Source: Clostridiales bacterium
GTDB taxonomy: Bacteria; Bacillota; Clostridia; Oscillospirales; Oscillospiraceae
Assembly: GCA_004558115.1 (NCBI GenBank)
Contig: SFDT01000009.1
Location: 1 to 52,241, forward strand
Length of the DNA: 52,241 nucleotides
Direction of reading: 5' to 3'
Under the pieces are notes generated by a model. That model searched no databases. It was not told where the DNA came from and was given only the letters and a program-made list of their open reading frames with translations. This document shows positions 48,828 to 52,241 of the stretch, piece after piece. Every line of letters starts with the position of its first letter. Position 1 is the first letter of the stretch. The translations under genes and the position numbers were made by a program.

Positions 48828-48858
48828 GCAGCCTGCGTCCATATTGGACGCAGGCTGC
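48828..48858. terminator. Right hairpin of repeat copy B (terminator of the amidohydrolase gene)
   Basis: GCAGCCTGCGTCC pairs with GGACGCAGGCTGC around ATATT. The stem equals that of the left hairpin of the same locus (48571-48606) and differs from the hairpins at copy A. Confidence 0.7.
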
Positions 48859-48861
48859 TGC

Positions 48862-50217
48862 TTATCTGGACAGGTATTCCCGGCAGCACCGGCGGGCCTG
48901 TTCCGCTGTGGAAACCTCGTCGATGGTGACGAGATGTCCCTCTTTCACGGTGACCTTTCCGGCCACCACCGTGTAATCCACCGGGCCCCGGAGGCCAACG
49001 GTGGCCAGTACATCGGCGGGACTGTACTCGCCGCCCACCAGCTCCAGCCGGCGGGAATCCACCAGGAAGAAGTCGGCGCACTTGCCCACTTCCAAGGAGC
49101 CGATGTCCTCCCGGCCCAGCAGCCGGGCGCTGCCCCGGGTGGCCATTTTCAGCACCTGGTAGCCGGAGGGGGCCGCCTTGCTGGAGTGGAGCCGGTGGAG
49201 GAGATAGCAAACCCGCAGCTCCTCCAGCAGGGAAGAACCGTCGTTGCTGGCGGAGCCGTCCACCGCCAGGCCCACGGGGACCCCCAGGGCCAGCATCTCC
49301 GGGATCCGGGCCACGCCGGAGGAGAGCTTCATGTTGGAAATGGGGCAGTGGGCCACGCCGGTGCCGGTACGGGCCAGCTCCCGCAGTTCCTCATCGTTGA
49401 AGTGGATGCCGTGGGCATACCACACGTCCGGCCCGGTCCAGCCCAGGGAGGCCATGAACTCCAGGGGGCGGACGCCGTGGTGGGTCAGCATATAGGCTTC
49501 CTCGTCCTTTGTCTCGCACAGGTGGGTGTGCAGGCGGACGCCGTACTGCCGGGCCAGAAGGGCGCTTTGCCGCAGCAGCTCGGCACTGACGGAGAAGGGC
49601 GAGCAGGGGGCCAGGGCGATCTGCCGCATGGAGCCGGGACGGGGGTCGTGGTAGGCCTCGATGATGCGGGCGGAATCCCGCATGATCTCATCCACCGTTT
49701 GGACCACACTGTCCGGCGGCAGGCCGCCGTCCTTTTTGGAGAGGTCCATGCTGCCCCGGGAGGCAAACATCCGAATGCCCAGCTCCTCCGCCGCGGCCAG
49801 CTGGGCGCCGATGAGGTCGCCGGCATGGGCGGGGAAGACGTAATGGTGGTCAAAGCAGGTGGTGCAGCCATGCTTCATCAGCTCGCCCATGCCTGTCAGG
49901 GAGGACAGGCGGATGACGGTTTCGTCCAGCCCCTTCCAGATCTCATACAGGGTGGTGAGCCAGTCGAACAGCTCCATGTTCTGCACCTGGGGCAGGTTCC
50001 GGGAAAACACCTGGTACAGGTGGTGATGGGTGTTGACCAGACCCGGATAGCACCAGAGATGACTGCCGTCCAGCACCGTGTCGGCCTTCTGGGGCAGGTT
50101 CGGTCCCAGCGCCCGGATGAAGCCGTCCTCGCAGTAGAGATCGACTCCGGACAGCACCCGGTCCTCCGCATCACAGGTGATGATGCTTTGCAGGTTTTTT
50201 ACCAGTAAAGAGCACAT
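48862..50217 (-). CDS. 8-oxoguanine-deaminase-like amidohydrolase
   Basis: A 451-residue metal-dependent hydrolase of the cytosine-deaminase/AtzA-TrzN branch. The metal ligands are in PGLVNTHHHLYQVFSRNLPQ, HTHLCETKDEE, WYAHGIHFND and AVDGSASNDG. From memory the closest group is 8-oxoguanine deaminase and related hydroxyatrazine-type hydrolases, acting on aromatic amines in purines or triazines. The exact substrate is inferred. ATG 50217 has AAAGGAGGAG upstream and the promoter at 50241-50269 is nearly consensus. It stands alone. The end of the gene lies 4 bases from the right hairpin of repeat copy B. Confidence 0.85.
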   Translation of the reverse strand: MCSLLVKNLQSIITCDAEDRVLSGVDLYCEDGFIRALGPNLPQKADTVLDGSHLWCYPGLVNTHHHLYQVFSRNLPQVQNMELFDWLTTLYEIWKGLDETVIRLSSLTGMGELMKHGCTTCFDHHYVFPAHAGDLIGAQLAAAEELGIRMFASRGSMDLSKKDGGLPPDSVVQTVDEIMRDSARIIEAYHDPRPGSMRQIALAPCSPFSVSAELLRQSALLARQYGVRLHTHLCETKDEEAYMLTHHGVRPLEFMASLGWTGPDVWYAHGIHFNDEELRELARTGTGVAHCPISNMKLSSGVARIPEMLALGVPVGLAVDGSASNDGSSLLEELRVCYLLHRLHSSKAAPSGYQVLKMATRGSARLLGREDIGSLEVGKCADFFLVDSRRLELVGGEYSPADVLATVGLRGPVDYTVVAGKVTVKEGHLVTIDEVSTAEQARRCCREYLSR

Positions 50218-50240
50218 GAAAGCTCCTCCTTTCAGACAAT

Positions 50241-50269
50241 AGTATACGATAGATGGACACCAGGGTCAA
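50241..50269 (-). promoter_or_regulatory. Amidohydrolase promoter
   Basis: On the reverse strand, TTGACC (50269-50264), 17 bases and TATACT (50246-50241). Confidence 0.7.
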
Positions 50270-50297
50270 CTTTTTTGTATATCCTGCCGAAAACGCC

Positions 50298-50326
50298 TTG
50301 CGAAATGGAAAAGAGTGTGATATGGT
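50298..50326 (+). promoter_or_regulatory. Promoter of the sdaAB-sdaAA operon
   Basis: TTGCGA (50298-50303), 17 bases and TATGGT (50321-50326). A small hairpin (ATTGTC-T-GC with GC-G-GACAAT, 50341-50363) lies in the leader just before the ribosome site. Confidence 0.55.
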
Positions 50327-50377
50327 CTAATTGTACCTGTATTGTCTGCGGGAAGCGGACAATCTAGAGGAAAGGAA

Positions 50378-51055
50378 ATGAGAGACATGCTGGATATTTT
50401 CGACATTCTGGGGCCTGTGATGGTGGGGCCCTCCAGCTCCCACACGGCGGGAGCCGTCCGCATCGGAAACATGGCACGGGCTCTGCTGGGCAGCCAGCCG
50501 GTAAAGGCGGATATCGCCCTCCATGGCTCCTTCGCGGAGACCGGACAGGGCCACGGCACCGACAAGGCTCTGGTGGCAGGCCTGCTGGGCATGCGGCCGG
50601 ACAACCTGGATATCCCCCGCAGCTTTGAGATCGCCGCGGAACAGGGCCTGGAGTTCCATATCCACCCCGTGCAGCTGCGGGACGCCCATCCCAACACCGC
50701 CGTTTTGCAGGTGGAGGACGCCAATGGCAAGAAAATGACGGTCCAGGGCGTTTCCATCGGCGGCGGGCGCATCCGCGTGGATAAGATCAACGGCGTGGAT
50801 GTGAACTTTACCGGCGCCTACAATACCCTGGTGGTCCGCCACCAGGACGTGGCCGGCGAGCTGTCCCGCATCACCAATGAGCTGGCGGTGGGCGGCGTGA
50901 ACATTGCCAACATGAGCCTTTGCCGCAACCGGCGGGGCGGCGATGTGCTGACCATCATTGAGACGGACCAGAAGCTGCAAGCCGACGTGGTGAAGCGGAT
51001 CAGTACGCTCTATGCCGTGCACGACGTCACCTATTATGAAAAGGAGGACGCGTAA
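50378..51055 (+). CDS. sdaAB: L-serine dehydratase, beta subunit
   Basis: The 225-residue regulatory subunit of the iron-sulfur L-serine ammonia-lyase, which turns serine into pyruvate and ammonia. The opening IFDILGPVMVGPSSSHTAGA is the family signature. The last 75 residues form an ACT domain (NTLVVRHQDVAGELSRITNE). ATG 50378 follows AGAGGAAAGG; the ATG at 50387 is also in frame. The alpha subunit gene begins 2 bases after the stop. Together with serC earlier in the window the cell can both make and break serine, but the genes are not linked. Confidence 0.94.
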   Translation: MRDMLDIFDILGPVMVGPSSSHTAGAVRIGNMARALLGSQPVKADIALHGSFAETGQGHGTDKALVAGLLGMRPDNLDIPRSFEIAAEQGLEFHIHPVQLRDAHPNTAVLQVEDANGKKMTVQGVSIGGGRIRVDKINGVDVNFTGAYNTLVVRHQDVAGELSRITNELAVGGVNIANMSLCRNRRGGDVLTIIETDQKLQADVVKRISTLYAVHDVTYYEKEDA

Positions 51056-51057
51056 CC

Positions 51058-51936
51058 ATGGCACTGGAATCCATGCAGGAGATCTTTGATGCGATCGAAA
51101 AAACGAACCAGCCCTTCTGGCGTGTGGTCCTGGCCACGGACATGGAGGAGCGGGAAGTGACCGAGGCGGCCTCCATGGAGCGGATGCGCTTCACCTGGCA
51201 GGCCATGCTGGACTCTGTGGAGAGCTACCAGGGCGAACGCCGGTCCGTCAGCGGCCTGGTGGGCGGCGACGGCGCCCGGGTGCGGGACTATGCCGCCAGG
51301 GAGAAGACCCTCAGCGGTGATTATCTGACGGAGGTCATTGCCACCGCCCTCAGCGTGGGCGAGTCCAACGCCTGTATGTGCAAGATCGTGGCGGCTCCCA
51401 CCGCCGGCGCCTGCGGCGTACTGCCCGCGGTGCTGGTGCCCCTGTACAAGCAGGGCAACATTGAAGAGGAGGACATCCTCAAGGCGCTGTATGTGGCCTC
51501 CGGTATCGGAGCGGTCATTGCCTTCCGGGCCTGCATCGCCGGTGCCGCCGGCGGATGCCAGGCAGAGATCGGCTCCGCCTCCGCCATGGCGGCGGGTGCG
51601 CTGACGGCCCTCCGGGGCGGCGACGCGGAGCAGATCGGCAACGCCGTGGCCATGGCACTGAAGAATCTCATGGGCCTGGTGTGTGACCCCGTGGCGGGTC
51701 TGGTGGAGGTGCCCTGCGTGAAGCGCAACGTGGTGGGCGCCGTCAACGCCATCAGCTGCGCCGACATGGCCTTGGCCGGCGTGACCAGCCGCATCCCCGT
51801 GGACCAGGTTATCGACTGTATGGGCGACGTGGGCCGCCGTATGCCGGTGGAGTTCCGGGAGACCGCCCTGGGCGGCCTGGCCGTGACGCCCTTCGGCCAG
51901 TCCGTGAAGGAGAAGATGCTCAAAGGCGAGCTGTGA
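51058..51936 (+). CDS. sdaAA: L-serine dehydratase, alpha subunit
   Basis: The 292-residue catalytic subunit carries the oxygen-sensitive [4Fe-4S] cluster that activates serine. Family segments are SNACMCKIVAAPTAGACGVL, GAAGGCQAEIGSASAMAAGA and DPVAGLVEVPCVKRN. Conserved cysteines in these last three blocks are candidate cluster ligands. It starts 2 bases after sdaAB, a tight two-gene operon. The oxygen-sensitive cluster fits an anaerobic host. No clear terminator follows at once; the next hairpins are at 52055 and 52108, in a lower-GC stretch. Confidence 0.95.
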   Translation: MALESMQEIFDAIEKTNQPFWRVVLATDMEEREVTEAASMERMRFTWQAMLDSVESYQGERRSVSGLVGGDGARVRDYAAREKTLSGDYLTEVIATALSVGESNACMCKIVAAPTAGACGVLPAVLVPLYKQGNIEEEDILKALYVASGIGAVIAFRACIAGAAGGCQAEIGSASAMAAGALTALRGGDAEQIGNAVAMALKNLMGLVCDPVAGLVEVPCVKRNVVGAVNAISCADMALAGVTSRIPVDQVIDCMGDVGRRMPVEFRETALGGLAVTPFGQSVKEKMLKGEL

Positions 51937-52054
51937 TACATAAAAAGGACCGCCGTTAAGAGCGTTGCCATAAGAAAACATGAGGAAACCCAGTAAAATC
52001 AATGTTTTTTAGGGCAGCGGAAAGCGGGGCACGGTACAAAAACCAAATATCGCA

Positions 52055-52095
52055 CAGAAAAAGGGTGTTGTCACACAAGGCAGCACCCTTTTCTG
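52055..52095 (+). terminator. Hairpin in the junction region
   Basis: CAGAAAAAGGGTGTTG pairs with CAGCACCCTTTTCTG (one bulge, one G-U) around a 10-base loop. The T-rich 3' arm resembles a terminator. Confidence 0.5.
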
Positions 52096-52107
52096 TTATC
52101 CAGCCTT

Positions 52108-52141
52108 GCCGCAGATTTTGAAAAAAGTCTGCGGCTTTTTT
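52108..52141 (+). terminator. Intrinsic terminator
   Basis: GCCGCAGA pairs with TCTGCGGC around an A/T-rich loop, followed by six T. It lies 30 bases before the last gene. Confidence 0.75.
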
Positions 52142-52171
52142 CATGCCCAAATACGGAAAGGAGGCGACGCC

Positions 52172-52241
52172 ATGCTATTTACTTCCGGCCCTGACCGGGC
52201 CTTTGAACGGCTGATGCAGGAAAAGCCCGGTTTCGATCACT
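52172..52241 (+). CDS. Start of a short protein typical of conjugative elements (partial)
   Basis: Only 23 codons are in the window: MLFTSGPDRAFERLMQEK followed by PGFDH. AAAGGAGGCGACGCC precedes ATG 52172, so the start is firm. I recall similar openings (a TSGPDxxFERxMQ pattern and a P-x-F) in small uncharacterised proteins near one end of clostridial conjugative or mobilisable elements. This is a memory-based match to a short stretch and not a family assignment. The lower-GC junction before it supports the idea that an element begins here. Confidence 0.45.
   Translation, partial: MLFTSGPDRAFERLMQEKPGFDH

Larger units (their letters stand above)
51937..52171. other. Lower-GC junction region, possible mobile-element edge
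   Basis: The base composition drops sharply after sdaAA, with many A-rich words. No gene with a ribosome site is seen until 52172. Two hairpins with T runs lie near its end. The change, together with the short gene that follows, suggests the left edge of an integrated element. No duplicated attachment core could be identified. Confidence 0.4.

Overview
The window looks like chromosome of a GC-rich, gut-type Clostridia bacterium, most likely Oscillospiraceae (Flavonifractor/Lawsonibacter-like). This rests on strong AGGAGG ribosome sites, lipoboxes typical of Gram-positives, a CsaB-type cell-wall enzyme, an L7Ae-rpsL-rpsG-fusA-tuf block, TTGACA/TATAAT promoters with 17-nt spacers, and clostridial small-protein families. 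The genus assignment is inference. Both ends look like mobile-element edges. The left end is the C-terminus of a large serine recombinase. The right end is the start of a short gene after a lower-GC stretch.

Layout. 1-3.1 kb: recombinase tail, then a TPP riboswitch and terminator controlling a ThiXYZ-type thiamine-precursor ABC transporter. 3.1-8.3 kb: serC (reverse strand), a CAT/E2-fold protein, a CLC transporter with CLC-F-like (fluoride) motifs, a DUF421 protein, a small protein and a YoaK-like protein. 8.3-12.1 kb: a glycosyltransferase-CsaB fusion divergent from a DUF4330 protein, then a LysR regulator. 12.2-15.9 kb: gamma-glutamyltransferase, a two-gene chromate-type transporter, and two tiny membrane proteins. 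16.0-29.5 kb: the expression core. rpoB-rpoC has its own promoter and is separated by a terminator and a reverse-strand lipoprotein gene from L7Ae-rpsL-rpsG-fusA-tuf. No rplL lies upstream of rpoB.

29.5-40.4 kb: a CAT-family acetyltransferase, cardiolipin synthase, a reverse-strand operon of OPT oligopeptide transporter, PqqD-like protein and membrane-anchored protein, a DUF1576 membrane protein, an orphan zinc-binding lipoprotein under a Fur/Zur-type box, an HpcH/HpaI aldolase and formate-THF ligase. 40.5-48.9 kb: an Lsa-type antibiotic-protection ABC-F gene behind a leader with a 6-codon ORF and a terminator, an ABM protein, an RluA enzyme apparently starting at CTG, a Uup-like ABC-F, a diguanylate cyclase, a macrodomain protein and a DegV protein. 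Two copies of a structured, transposase-less repeat lie at 42.35-42.62 and 48.61-48.83 kb. Each is flanked by two copies of a hairpin specific to that locus. 48.9-52.2 kb: an 8-oxoguanine-deaminase-like amidohydrolase, the two-subunit serine dehydratase, and the right-hand element edge.

The most rewarding items are the ABC-F attenuation leader, the hairpin-flanked repeat pair with a compensatory base-pair change, the PqqD/OPT operon without a visible radical-SAM partner, and an arginine at the streptomycin-critical lysine of ribosomal protein S12. All calls come from reading the sequence; no database search was run.
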